64,000 nt of DNA from QZLE01 sp033852135 (GTDB taxonomy: Bacteria; Pseudomonadota; Gammaproteobacteria; QZLD01). A program made the translations under genes and the position numbers. Positions 1 to 8,225 of this stretch are shown here, piece by piece; position 1 is the first letter of the stretch; each line of letters opens with the position of its first letter. The notes below the pieces were generated by a model. The model saw nothing but the letters and a program-made list of their open reading frames with translations, had not been told where the DNA came from and searched no databases. The DNA lies in the NCBI GenBank assembly GCA_033852135.1, contig JAWSVB010000001.1, positions 1 to 64,000 of the forward strand. The letters are read 5' to 3'.

Positions 1-260
1 TTATCACTCAAGCAACAAAAAAAGAAACCTGCCAACTCACTCCAGAGCCCTTTCGTCCAAGGCCATCTCTAAAGCAGATGCGCATTCTACACCGTACATC
101 CGATACGTCAAATGTTATTCGGTTCTTTTTATATATTTTTTTATGGCCAGCAACTAAACAGCTGAAATATTGGATTTATTTATTTTATGATTTTAAGTTA
201 TTTTAGATTTTTAATCTCAAATAGCGCATACACGTAACTACCTTGCACTTATACTTGCAC
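1..260. other. Intergenic edge region, no gene recognised
   Basis: No convincing gene is visible. The plus-strand frame starting at base 1 stays open for 23 codons and stops at 70-72, so it could be the tail of a gene entering from the left, but the peptide is not recognisable. Positions 242-262 carry a short direct repeat of cttgcactta separated by two bases. The rest is AT-rich. Confidence 0.4.
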
Positions 261-1193
261 TTAGTTGAGCAACATATTTTCAGTAAGACTATATGAATCC
301 GAACTGATCATCGTGACCGCTTCCGAGTGTTTAGATAAAAATTGCAGCAGAGAAAACCCAAGCTCATCTGGCTTTTCATAAAAAATCGCATGCCCAGTAT
401 CCTGCATCACTATTAATTCAGCCCCTGGGATTTTATCATGCATCATTTTAGAATATTTTACTGGCTTTATTATGTCCAACTCCCCAGCAACTATTAGTAC
501 GGGACAACTAATTTTAATTAAGTGCGGAGTAAGCTTCTCATCTGAGCGCAAGCGTAACACCATATCGCAAAGCTTAATATGCCCTTTGAAGAAAGGGAGG
601 CTACATACCTCACTAAATACTTTTCCCCTACTTTCTATTAACTCTATATGGTCTTCCATATATTTGTTTCCGTATATATCCGGTAAGAACCCTTGGTAAA
701 ACTTGTCACCAACTTTTTTTATCGTTGTTTCTGGGTCTTTTGACTCACTTACTAAACTTAGCGCATCTTGAGCCTGAGCTTTCCATCGCCATACCTGCCT
801 TTTAAGTAATTCCGAAGTTTCTGGAGCGGAGGCTATAACGGATAAACTCTTTACTTTTTGAGGGTGAAGCAGTTGAAACCATAGTGCTATTTCACCACCT
901 AAACTAGTTCCTACTATATGTGCATTTGGAATATCCAATTCTTCCATCAGCAGATATAAGTCTTCTGCCATTGTCCTAAAGGAATATCCAACACCTTCCG
1001 TAACTTCTGAAAACCACTGTCCTCTAAGATCATAATTTAATATTTTAAACCCCTGATCCATATAAATTTTAACTTGATCCCAAGACTCAAAGGGATTAGC
1101 TATTCCATTCACAAATACAACGGTCTCTTTAGCTTCTAGGTTGCCAGATATTTCATACCTGCACTTAAAATTATTGACTCTAATTGTTGCCAT
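261..1193 (-). CDS. Alpha/beta-fold hydrolase
   Basis: A 310-residue alpha/beta hydrolase. The nucleophile elbow reads GTSLGG with Ser97; the acid is probably Asp240 in the GELD motif after the 'PVLIVAGELD' strand; the catalytic His268 sits in DTGHAIF. An oxyanion-type segment follows strand 3 (VNGIANPFESW, residues 29-39). The layout resembles 3-oxoadipate enol-lactonase or BioH-like esterases, but the substrate cannot be read from the sequence. There is no signal peptide, so it is likely cytoplasmic. The last 20 residues beyond the normal fold are polar and unusual. It stands alone, with about 350 bp of non-coding DNA upstream. Family is sure; function is unknown. Confidence 0.85.
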   Translation of the reverse strand: MATIRVNNFKCRYEISGNLEAKETVVFVNGIANPFESWDQVKIYMDQGFKILNYDLRGQWFSEVTEGVGYSFRTMAEDLYLLMEELDIPNAHIVGTSLGGEIALWFQLLHPQKVKSLSVIASAPETSELLKRQVWRWKAQAQDALSLVSESKDPETTIKKVGDKFYQGFLPDIYGNKYMEDHIELIESRGKVFSEVCSLPFFKGHIKLCDMVLRLRSDEKLTPHLIKISCPVLIVAGELDIIKPVKYSKMMHDKIPGAELIVMQDTGHAIFYEKPDELGFSLLQFLSKHSEAVTMISSDSYSLTENMLLN

Positions 1194-1539
1194 AGCGATA
1201 CCAGATCAAAATTCAAACACTGGTTATATTAAACCAAATACCTTTTGCACGGAATATAGCTTATCAAAGACAATTAACTTATTTTTTGTTAACCAACTGT
1301 TAACAGCACTACATCAAATTTGTTATAAAATACCAGATTACTTACAATAACTTGAGCCGTAACAAAGAAGGTACTTACTAGATATTGCGAAATTTACGCC
1401 GGCATAATTATTTTCTAACGATTACTGCAAGCCTCTGATCAATTTTAACAACTATAACCACTTTTATTATTGACTGCTTTATCAAGCCCCATGCCTGCCA
1501 TATAAAAATTAGTTTAAAGCTAACATTATTAATTAATTG
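1194..1539. other. Intergenic region of about 350 bp, nothing recognised
   Basis: AT-rich DNA upstream of the hydrolase gene and downstream of the DUF2726 gene. It presumably holds the hydrolase promoter. No RNA gene, clear terminator or repeat was seen. Confidence 0.4.
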
Positions 1540-2223
1540 TTATAAATCTAGCTCTTCAATATGCCTGCACTTTGGAAACCCATTACACCCCCAAAAACTC
1601 TCCCCTTTTTTCTTGCCATTACGCGCCTTTTTAATAACCATATTGGATAAACACTCTGGGCACATTTTTATTTGCTTTTTATCTACCCCAAGTAAGTCTG
1701 TAACTTCAGTTGTTTTTTTACTTTCACCGTTTTCTGGTAAAAAATCAGCAAATATTGATCTAATCCTTTTTATTGAATATGCACGTTTAGCATCTACCTG
1801 AATGAGTGGCATATTAGCTGCTTCACAAACATCTCTTAAAAACTCATCTCTTTTCTTTCTTTCTGGAGTCTCGTGAGAGCTATCGTTTAATTCAACCACG
1901 CACAGCACTTTCAAATTATTTTTATCGCATAAGACAAAATCAAAATGTTTTGCTGAGATCTTATTAAAAGCACGCTGACGATCAGATTTATTTATCCCTT
2001 TAACTGTTGTTATTACATCTGCAACTCTAACTTTTCCGAAAACATTAAGATCTGCACCAACTGATTTTATCAACACCCCTAAAAATGATCTTTCTGCGAT
2101 AGTAAAAAGACTGCCACTTTTTTGATAGGGCATGTCATCATGTCTATTCGACTTATTAGCATTTAAAAGAAATAAAAAACAAATAACAGCTACAGCCATT
2201 ATAGATAATGCAACAGCTAGCAT
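1540..2223 (-). CDS. DUF2726 domain protein with C-terminal C4 zinc finger
   Basis: A 227-residue protein with one N-terminal membrane segment (about residues 2-21). A DUF2726-type domain follows (about 35-165; the strand 'FDFVLCDKNNLKVLCVVELND' and 'DEFLRDVCEAANMPLIQV' are typical). It ends in a topoisomerase-type C4 zinc finger with ligands in CPEC (residues 193-196) and in CNGFPKC near the C-terminus. DUF2726 is thought to be related to the restriction-endonuclease-like fold, and the D/E-V-V-E-L-N-D stretch fits that. A membrane anchor plus a nuclease-like domain plus a DNA-binding finger suggests a role in handling DNA or RNA at the membrane, but this is inference. It stands as a single gene. 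Confidence 0.8.
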   Translation of the reverse strand: MLAVALSIMAVAVICFLFLLNANKSNRHDDMPYQKSGSLFTIAERSFLGVLIKSVGADLNVFGKVRVADVITTVKGINKSDRQRAFNKISAKHFDFVLCDKNNLKVLCVVELNDSSHETPERKKRDEFLRDVCEAANMPLIQVDAKRAYSIKRIRSIFADFLPENGESKKTTEVTDLLGVDKKQIKMCPECLSNMVIKKARNGKKKGESFWGCNGFPKCRHIEELDL

Positions 2224-2405
2224 AATTAACGCAATCCTTAATCAACCCGCAATAACAAACAAACACATTGGGTGCGATAATACATGTTTTGCTTATATTA
2301 TTGATACTGGGGTTTATCCTAACAAGGATATTTTTTATTCGACATAACCTACACACCGACAAATAATGCCGGTGATTTTTTTAGCTTTGAGGGGATTTTT
2401 CTATA

Positions 2406-3035
2406 CTAACTCTCTGAAAATAACTCAGAAAATTCATTTAAATTAGTAACCGATACTTCTAGATCTTTGATAGTTCCATCTTTAATGCTATATATCCAAC
2501 TGTGAACAGCCAACTCTTGCCCCGACTTCCATGCATTCTTAACTGTAGTTGTATTACAAACACTCTTTACTTGCTCTATAGCATTTAGCTCGCACATTAG
2601 ATCCTGCCTTTCTCTTTCTGAAGGCAGCGAATCCACTTCATCTTTATGCGATAGATATACATCTTTAATATTTCGCAACCAATTATCGAGAAGACCATGC
2701 TCGTTATCATCTAAAGCTGCATTTACCCCACCACATCCATAATGCCCACAAATTACAATATGCTTAACTTTTAAAGCTTCTACTGCATATTGAATTACTG
2801 ACAGACAATTAATATCTGTATGCAGAACAAGGTTTGCAATATTACGGTGAACAAAAATTTCACCAGGTAGTGCACCAACAACTTCATTGACTGGCACTCT
2901 ACTATCAGAGCAACCTATCCAAAGACATTCAGGGTGTTGCTCATCTGCTAACCGTTCAAAAAATAACGGATCAGTTACCTTAATTTCATCAGCCCAGTCT
3001 TTATTCTTTTCAAAAAATTTGTCTAACATTTTCAT
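2406..3035 (-). CDS. can: Beta-class carbonic anhydrase
   Basis: A 209-residue enzyme interconverting CO2 and bicarbonate in the cytoplasm. The beta-class signature is complete: Cys42, Asp44 and Arg46 in GCSDSR, and His98 and Cys101 in CGHYGCGG. Cys42, His98 and Cys101 are the zinc ligands; Asp44-Arg46 is the gating dyad. Length matches E. coli Can (about 220). The ATG at 3035 is used; another ATG lies two codons in. No carboxysome or transporter genes are adjacent, so a general role in supplying bicarbonate for biosynthesis is most likely. Confidence 0.95.
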   Translation of the reverse strand: MKMLDKFFEKNKDWADEIKVTDPLFFERLADEQHPECLWIGCSDSRVPVNEVVGALPGEIFVHRNIANLVLHTDINCLSVIQYAVEALKVKHIVICGHYGCGGVNAALDDNEHGLLDNWLRNIKDVYLSHKDEVDSLPSERERQDLMCELNAIEQVKSVCNTTTVKNAWKSGQELAVHSWIYSIKDGTIKDLEVSVTNLNEFSELFSES

Positions 3036-3221
3036 AAATTATTTGCCACGAAGTTTATGCATCTACAATTACAAAGGATATCAGTAATTACACATTATAC
3101 CCACTAGATTTATTTTCAAAATTGCTTTCTTAAGAGGGATAACCTTGGCCTTAAGCCACAAAACACCCCCAGAGTTACACACTGTTACTTCGACAGTATA
3201 CTTTACTCGCAAAATCATCAT

Positions 3222-3249
3222 AAAAAAAAGCCCCCATAAGGATGGAGGC
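3222..3249 (-). terminator. Rho-independent terminator after the GPLG-repeat gene
   Basis: On the minus strand the stem GCCTCCA/TGGGGGC (one G-U pair) with a 6-base loop is followed by eight T. It lies 54 bp after the stop of the GPLG-repeat gene. A second perfect 9-bp hairpin (agccttatt/aataaggct, 3258-3286) lies between that stop and this terminator. Confidence 0.8.
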
Positions 3250-3302
3250 ACAATAACAGCCTTATTAGCTAGGTATAAATAAGGCTTGGAGGAGTCAAAA
3301 AA

Positions 3303-4328
3303 CTAGAATTGGACTTGATGGTCACCAGCTATATCTGTTGTATTTATATACTGAGTAGATCCTGTTACAAATAGACGGTAATCTTTTGTCCAATAATGAG
3401 CAGTTGAATATAGCTCTACTTCTATAGTCAAAGTTGAATTTGCCGCCACAGGAATCTGTATCCAATCAACAAAATCACCAGAATTTGAAGATGCAATAAC
3501 ATTACCTTGCTCATCTTTAATAACCAAATCAAAATCATCCAGAGTGTATTCAGGAAGAAGTAATACAGTAATATATTGGGCTGCATCAGAATTAACTGTA
3601 AAGGCATCTAACTCAGAGTAAGGGTAGCTTATATAGCCTTCCACCATAAATGATGTATCGTTATCAGTTTTATTTTTTGCATAATCTTCATCATAATTTT
3701 CAACTAAACCATACGTGCGCACACCACCTAAATATGGGACATCTACTGTTCTTACCTCTACATCGTTGTCAACATAACTGCCGTTAGTATCTGTAGCGTA
3801 ACCATGAGCACCAACTGGGCCTAGTGGGCCTAGCGGGCCTAAAGCACCTAGGGGACCTACAGGACCTAAAGATGTCCATACGCCTCCAGCTTGTAACTGT
3901 TTGCTGAAGTCATTAATTGCTGGTAAATCATAATTATAGGCTTGGTTTCCTAAAGGGCCGTTTGGACCAAGAGGTCCTGCTTCACTTAAAGGTCCATCAT
4001 GCTCTGACATATCATCAGCCCAATCAGACCAATCGCCAACAGCACTTATCCAATATGAAGAATTCCAAGTATTATCACCAATTGGACCCAGTGCACCCAA
4101 AGGACCATATGAGCCAATTGGTCCGTAATAACCAAGGGAGCTATCATCATCAAGATAGTCTTCAGCATTTGAAGGGGTATTAACAGCTGGAGTTACTGAA
4201 ACAAGGCTTTGATTTAACATCTCTACTGAACGAGCAGATACATAATAATCAGTAGCGAAAACAGATGCCGAAAAAGTAAGGGTTAGCGCAGCAATTACTG
4301 CCATTTTTTGTGCAAATTTAAATTTCAT
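3303..4328 (-). CDS. Secreted GPLG-block repeat protein with PPC-like C-terminal domain
   Basis: A 341-residue exported protein of unknown function. Residues 1-26 form a signal peptide (likely cut ASVFA|T). Three blocks rich in Gly-Pro-Leu/Ile/Val-Gly tetrads lie at about 66-84, 111-127 and 153-176, for example GPLGALGPLGPLGPVG. They are separated by Asp/Trp/Tyr-rich spacers. The C-terminal half (about 190-335) looks like a beta-sandwich resembling the bacterial pre-peptidase C-terminal (PPC) domain: 'YISYPYSELDAFTV' and 'DDFDLVIKDEQGN'. Cysteines are absent. The blocks recall, but do not match, collagen Gly-X-Y. A cell-surface or matrix protein is the likeliest reading. It has its own terminator and lies downstream of the depolymerase/permease genes across a 147-bp gap. 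Confidence 0.75.
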   Translation of the reverse strand: MKFKFAQKMAVIAALTLTFSASVFATDYYVSARSVEMLNQSLVSVTPAVNTPSNAEDYLDDDSSLGYYGPIGSYGPLGALGPIGDNTWNSSYWISAVGDWSDWADDMSEHDGPLSEAGPLGPNGPLGNQAYNYDLPAINDFSKQLQAGGVWTSLGPVGPLGALGPLGPLGPVGAHGYATDTNGSYVDNDVEVRTVDVPYLGGVRTYGLVENYDEDYAKNKTDNDTSFMVEGYISYPYSELDAFTVNSDAAQYITVLLLPEYTLDDFDLVIKDEQGNVIASSNSGDFVDWIQIPVAANSTLTIEVELYSTAHYWTKDYRLFVTGSTQYINTTDIAGDHQVQF

Positions 4329-4475
4329 TAATATTGTCCAATTAAAATAAGTTGTTGCTAATATTGCGATATACTAGTCACCTCGACTAGTTATGTCAAC
4401 ACTTATATATGTAATTCAGTACATATTAATGAATTCAATGCTGCGACAGCACATTTATTCTTTTCAAATACTTAG

Positions 4476-5576
4476 CTAATTATCACCAGCTAGCCTTTGC
4501 ACCATACGCATAACAGCGCCTAGTTGCGCTCCATTTTTTGTGGCATAGTTCAATCCCTCTTTATCAACATACCCCCAAAAATCATAACAAGAACGAGGGT
4601 TAAACGGTTTAGTGCTTTTCTTTAGCTGGGGATATAACACAACAATATTATTAGAATCAGCAATTCGGTTAAAACCAAGAGTATCCACAAGAGTTCTCCC
4701 TATTTTTTTATATGGAGGGTTGTCGTGCTCAGGGTTATCATTTTTTGCATCCTTTGGAACTACGCCATACCCTTGTTGACACCCGTGAAAGAAAATATGA
4801 ATACGGCATTTTTCGGTCTTACACTGGTTTGGAATATAAACAAAACCTTTTTCTGCCATACTATTTAACTCATCACCAAAGAACTCAGTTTGATTGAACT
4901 CTATTAGTTCACCAGTAACATTATCTGCAGCAGGCTTAATGCTTTTAAATAGATAAGTCATCATCTCCTGTGCCCCATTATATTTACAATCACTAATCCA
5001 TGGTGGCTCAGTATCAACCTCGCACTTATTCCCAGCCCCATTAGTTGGAAATGCATGACCTGCATCTTTAATTATTTTCAAACCAATATTTTCTTTTTTA
5101 ACCCCCGCAAGCTGATACCATAATTGAGTTTTATTGGCTGCTTCCACTTTTACAGTTGGATCTTTATCACCATGATAGATAAAGACTTTATCGTTATGCA
5201 GGTTAGAAATACTATCGATCTTACTTTGGGCTTCAAGCTTCCTAGCTTCCTGCACTAACTCTTCAATATAACTATCAGTTAAGCTATTAGCTGAGGAGGA
5301 GCACTTGCTAACTGCAGAGCCAAGATTACCCATAGCACATAAATATGGTCCAGCAGAAAAGATTCCTGCTCCAGAAACTTGGTTGGAAAAAGCAATATGG
5401 AATTGTCCAGCCATAAAACCACCGGATGAAAGCCCAGAAACCGTAATATTATCTGCATCTGCCCCAATTGCTGGAAGAGTTTGATATATCCATGATTTAG
5501 GTATAAATGTCATGCTGACAAGTAATAAGAAAACAAGAAGTATTCGAATTTTTGATAGCAGCACTTTATTTTTCAT
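4476..5576 (-). CDS. PHB-depolymerase-family secreted esterase (type 2 catalytic order)
   Basis: A 366-residue exported hydrolase. A hydrophobic signal or anchor spans residues 10-28. The lipase box GLSSG gives Ser50, with Asp139 in HGDKDP and His174 in DAGHAFP completing the triad. The oxyanion-hole motif HGCQQ (His264) follows at the C-terminal side. The Ser-Asp-His-oxyanion order is that described for type 2 extracellular poly(3-hydroxybutyrate) depolymerases. No separate substrate-binding domain is present, so soluble or oligomeric esters are possible substrates. Many Cys suggest disulfides. The start overlaps the stop of the upstream permease by four bases (ATGA) and has a strong GGAGGGGGG ribosome site, so the two are co-transcribed. 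Confidence 0.8.
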   Translation of the reverse strand: MKNKVLLSKIRILLVFLLLVSMTFIPKSWIYQTLPAIGADADNITVSGLSSGGFMAGQFHIAFSNQVSGAGIFSAGPYLCAMGNLGSAVSKCSSSANSLTDSYIEELVQEARKLEAQSKIDSISNLHNDKVFIYHGDKDPTVKVEAANKTQLWYQLAGVKKENIGLKIIKDAGHAFPTNGAGNKCEVDTEPPWISDCKYNGAQEMMTYLFKSIKPAADNVTGELIEFNQTEFFGDELNSMAEKGFVYIPNQCKTEKCRIHIFFHGCQQGYGVVPKDAKNDNPEHDNPPYKKIGRTLVDTLGFNRIADSNNIVVLYPQLKKSTKPFNPRSCYDFWGYVDKEGLNYATKNGAQLGAVMRMVQRLAGDN

Positions 5577-6934
5577 ACCCCCCTCCTTGCACTAAGGTTA
5601 ACTGCATAGAATCCTATTAAGAAAGTAAAAACCGAGCTAAAAACAAGATATTCCCCACCATTACCATTTAAATTCCAAAGCCCAGTAAACATTTGTCCTA
5701 CTGCCGATAACAATATAACTACCTTCATAAGAACAAAAAATTTATGCAGTAATAAGTAAAACCATTTTTTTATAGTTTGTTTTATTTGATTTGGATTGAT
5801 ACTACCTACACCAATTTTTTCGAGGTCACGTAATTTACCAACAATTCCAAAACGGAAATAAAACACGCTGAAGATATAAAACAGTCCAATATATAATGCC
5901 CAGCGATTTTTGGTAAAAAACAATCTAATTGGAACAACATCCTTATATTCTTCAAGAATATAAAATGGATCCGTCAATACCATCTGCATTTTTTCTGGGA
6001 AATCTGATTGAAATAACACATCAAGATAAGAACTTAAGTAGTTTTCCATTAGAACTATAACCACAGCACCAATTACAGATCCATATATAGAGCCTTTCCC
6101 TCCAACCATTACAACAATAAGGATCATCAGCATTATCTCTATATCTAGAAATGAGTTGGGGACGGCAATTTTAATCCAACTGGCATAAATTACACCTGCA
6201 ATAGTTGCAATTACAGCTGCAAGAATAATCGCAACTCCCTTATATCTATTTGCGCGGAAACCTATAGCACTGCAACGAAATTCGTTCTCTCTAACAGCTA
6301 GTAGCACCTTACCAAATGGTGAACTTACAATTCGCAGCATAAAGATAAGCAAGGCTAATGTTATAAAAAAGATTAAGTAGTAGGCATACACCCGATATTC
6401 ACTTCCGCCAAAAACTTGAATCTTTGCAGTAAGCAGCCCCGGCATTCCTTTATCGAAAGTCAAACCATCTAATCCCCCAGTTACTTCGGATAGTTTCACT
6501 ACAAAAGATTGAGCCCCAAACGCAAATGCAAAGGTAACCAAGGTAAAATAAATATTTTTGACCCGAATACCCACCAAAGCCAATAGTCCAGCTAAGATGG
6601 CAGATATTAATCCTGCAGAGATCAATGCTAAAAACAGATTTCCCCAGCCGGGGTCTGCATTCCGCATGATTATGGCTAATGCATATGCACCAATAGCAAA
6701 AAATACGCTATGACAAAGGGATATTACTGCTGTATAACCAATCAATAGATCGTAACTTGCTCCTAGAATAATAAATACCATTATCTGTACTGCAGCTTTC
6801 ATTGCGCGTTCGCTATGATTTATGCCCATCAGTTCAAAGATAAATGGCGCTCCAAGTAATACCAAAAAGATCAAACCAAGAACAATAGCTAAAGCCCTAC
6901 TCCCAATTTTCTCTCCAGAAAGAGATCTAATCAT
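5573..6934 (-). CDS. ABC transporter permease, LivM family, with C-terminal extension
   Basis: A 453-residue inner-membrane permease of the branched-chain amino acid / urea (LIV, HAAT) class. The N-terminal ~330 residues have the LivM layout: many membrane helices, the 'GYTAVISLCHSVFFAIGAYA' segment and a cytoplasmic coupling loop around 'AVRENEFRCSAIGF'. After the usual end of the family (FRFGIVGKLRDLEK, about residues 355-368) it continues for about 85 residues with probably two more membrane segments, which is unusual. It overlaps the LivH-like gene by 8 bp and the esterase gene by 4 bp. No LivG/LivF ATPases or binding protein lie nearby, so the substrate is unknown; products of the co-transcribed esterase are a possibility. 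Confidence 0.88.
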   Translation of the reverse strand: MIRSLSGEKIGSRALAIVLGLIFLVLLGAPFIFELMGINHSERAMKAAVQIMVFIILGASYDLLIGYTAVISLCHSVFFAIGAYALAIIMRNADPGWGNLFLALISAGLISAILAGLLALVGIRVKNIYFTLVTFAFAFGAQSFVVKLSEVTGGLDGLTFDKGMPGLLTAKIQVFGGSEYRVYAYYLIFFITLALLIFMLRIVSSPFGKVLLAVRENEFRCSAIGFRANRYKGVAIILAAVIATIAGVIYASWIKIAVPNSFLDIEIMLMILIVVMVGGKGSIYGSVIGAVVIVLMENYLSSYLDVLFQSDFPEKMQMVLTDPFYILEEYKDVVPIRLFFTKNRWALYIGLFYIFSVFYFRFGIVGKLRDLEKIGVGSINPNQIKQTIKKWFYLLLHKFFVLMKVVILLSAVGQMFTGLWNLNGNGGEYLVFSSVFTFLIGFYAVNLSARRGV

Positions 6935-8093
6935 TATGATTCTCCCCTACTGGATTGAGGCCTTCTGGACGCCAGAGCAATATCACAATCATCACTAAAA
7001 CTGCCGACATTCCTCCAGCCAAAGGGGGATAAATTCCATTCATATAGTTTTGTGCAAGCATTAATAGCACTGATCCAATCAGACACCCCTTGATTGAACC
7101 AAGACCACCGATAATCACCGCAACCATAACAACAAGAATGAGGTCGTCTGATACAGCAAGAGATACTGAACGATTATTCAATGAATACAAACTACCACCA
7201 ATAGCTGCATATATATTTGCCATGACAAAAACAAGAAGAAAAATAGTTTTAACTTTGTAACCAAATGCTTCGACCATCTCTTTATTCTCAACTCCAGCCC
7301 GCACCAATAAACCAAAGCGAGTTTTAATTAGCAATAAATGAGTAAATATGAAAATGAATAGGCCGACACCTCCTGCAAGCAATCTGGAATATAAAATTCC
7401 AACCCCGCTATCCCAAGACTCAAACAGAGTTAATTGCCCTCTAAGAAACCATGGTTTCCAGACACGAGGAGTACTCCCCCCATAAAACACCATTAATATC
7501 TCAATCATTACTACCGCAACACCTAGGGTAAGCAATATCTGCGCTGGCTGATCACCATATACCTTACTGATTACGAATTTTTCATAAAACCATCCAGCAA
7601 ATGCTAGCGCTGCAGCAGCAAAAGCAAGACCGGCAACTAATAAAGCCACAGAAGTTGGCCAACTTGCTCCATAAAACATCCCTTTTGTTGCTACAACAGT
7701 TTTCTCTACAGGTGGAATAACTCCAGGTACAGGTGTCCAGTAAACAGTTTCAACCACTTCTGTTAATTTGTTTACCTTGAGAATGAAGTGCCAACATATA
7801 AAAGATCCAAAAGCGATAAATGCTCCATGAGCAAGATTAATCACCCCAATAAGCCCAAAAATCAATGTCATACCAGATGCTAAAATAAATATTAAAAACC
7901 CCATTGTTATTCCAGCAAGGGTTAGCTCTAACCAGTTTTTACTCCAGTTTGAAAAAATCAAGAAATAACTTATATCTCCACCTGACTGCAGCAGCTGTAT
8001 TAAAAGCCCTATAAAATATGCGCCCAAAGATAAATATAAAAAAACCAGAGTATTTCTACTTCTGAATATAGATTTAAGAACACCTTGTTCCAT
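6927..8093 (-). CDS. ABC transporter permease, LivH family
   Basis: A 388-residue inner-membrane permease, partner of the LivM-like protein. Typical LivH features are 'MTLIFGLIGVINLAHGAFIAFG' near residue 80 and the coupling loop 'VRAGVENKEMVEAFGYKV'. Between helices there is a ~45-residue extra loop (about 103-147, TEVVETVYWTPVPGVIPP) absent from short LivH proteins. I place the start at the ATG at 8093 because GGAG lies five bases before it; a GTG two codons upstream has no spaced ribosome site. It is the first gene of a three-gene operon with the LivM-like permease and the esterase. Confidence 0.88.
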   Translation of the reverse strand: MEQGVLKSIFRSRNTLVFLYLSLGAYFIGLLIQLLQSGGDISYFLIFSNWSKNWLELTLAGITMGFLIFILASGMTLIFGLIGVINLAHGAFIAFGSFICWHFILKVNKLTEVVETVYWTPVPGVIPPVEKTVVATKGMFYGASWPTSVALLVAGLAFAAAALAFAGWFYEKFVISKVYGDQPAQILLTLGVAVVMIEILMVFYGGSTPRVWKPWFLRGQLTLFESWDSGVGILYSRLLAGGVGLFIFIFTHLLLIKTRFGLLVRAGVENKEMVEAFGYKVKTIFLLVFVMANIYAAIGGSLYSLNNRSVSLAVSDDLILVVMVAVIIGGLGSIKGCLIGSVLLMLAQNYMNGIYPPLAGGMSAVLVMIVILLWRPEGLNPVGENHND

Positions 8094-8225
8094 ACCCACT
8101 CCATTATTATTAGAATAATTATTATTTTATTTACGACTAAGTTATTCGTATAACCAAATAAGCAATAGTGCCAAAAGTAATGGTTTTACTTATTTACCTA
8201 TAAATAATCGGAATATAAGAAACTA

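Noticed and set aside
1..72. Plus-strand open frame at the left edge as the end of a gene
   Set aside because: Only 23 codons are visible, with low-complexity Lys/Gln and no recognisable motif.
3917..4183. 88-codon plus-strand frame opposite the GPLG-repeat gene
   Set aside because: It is a shadow of the repetitive Gly/Pro codons; the minus-strand protein has a signal peptide, a conserved-looking domain and a terminator.
5573..8093. Urea transporter assignment (urtB/urtC) for the two permeases
   Set aside because: No urtA, urtD, urtE or urease genes are nearby and the linked gene is an esterase, so I kept only the LivH/LivM family level.
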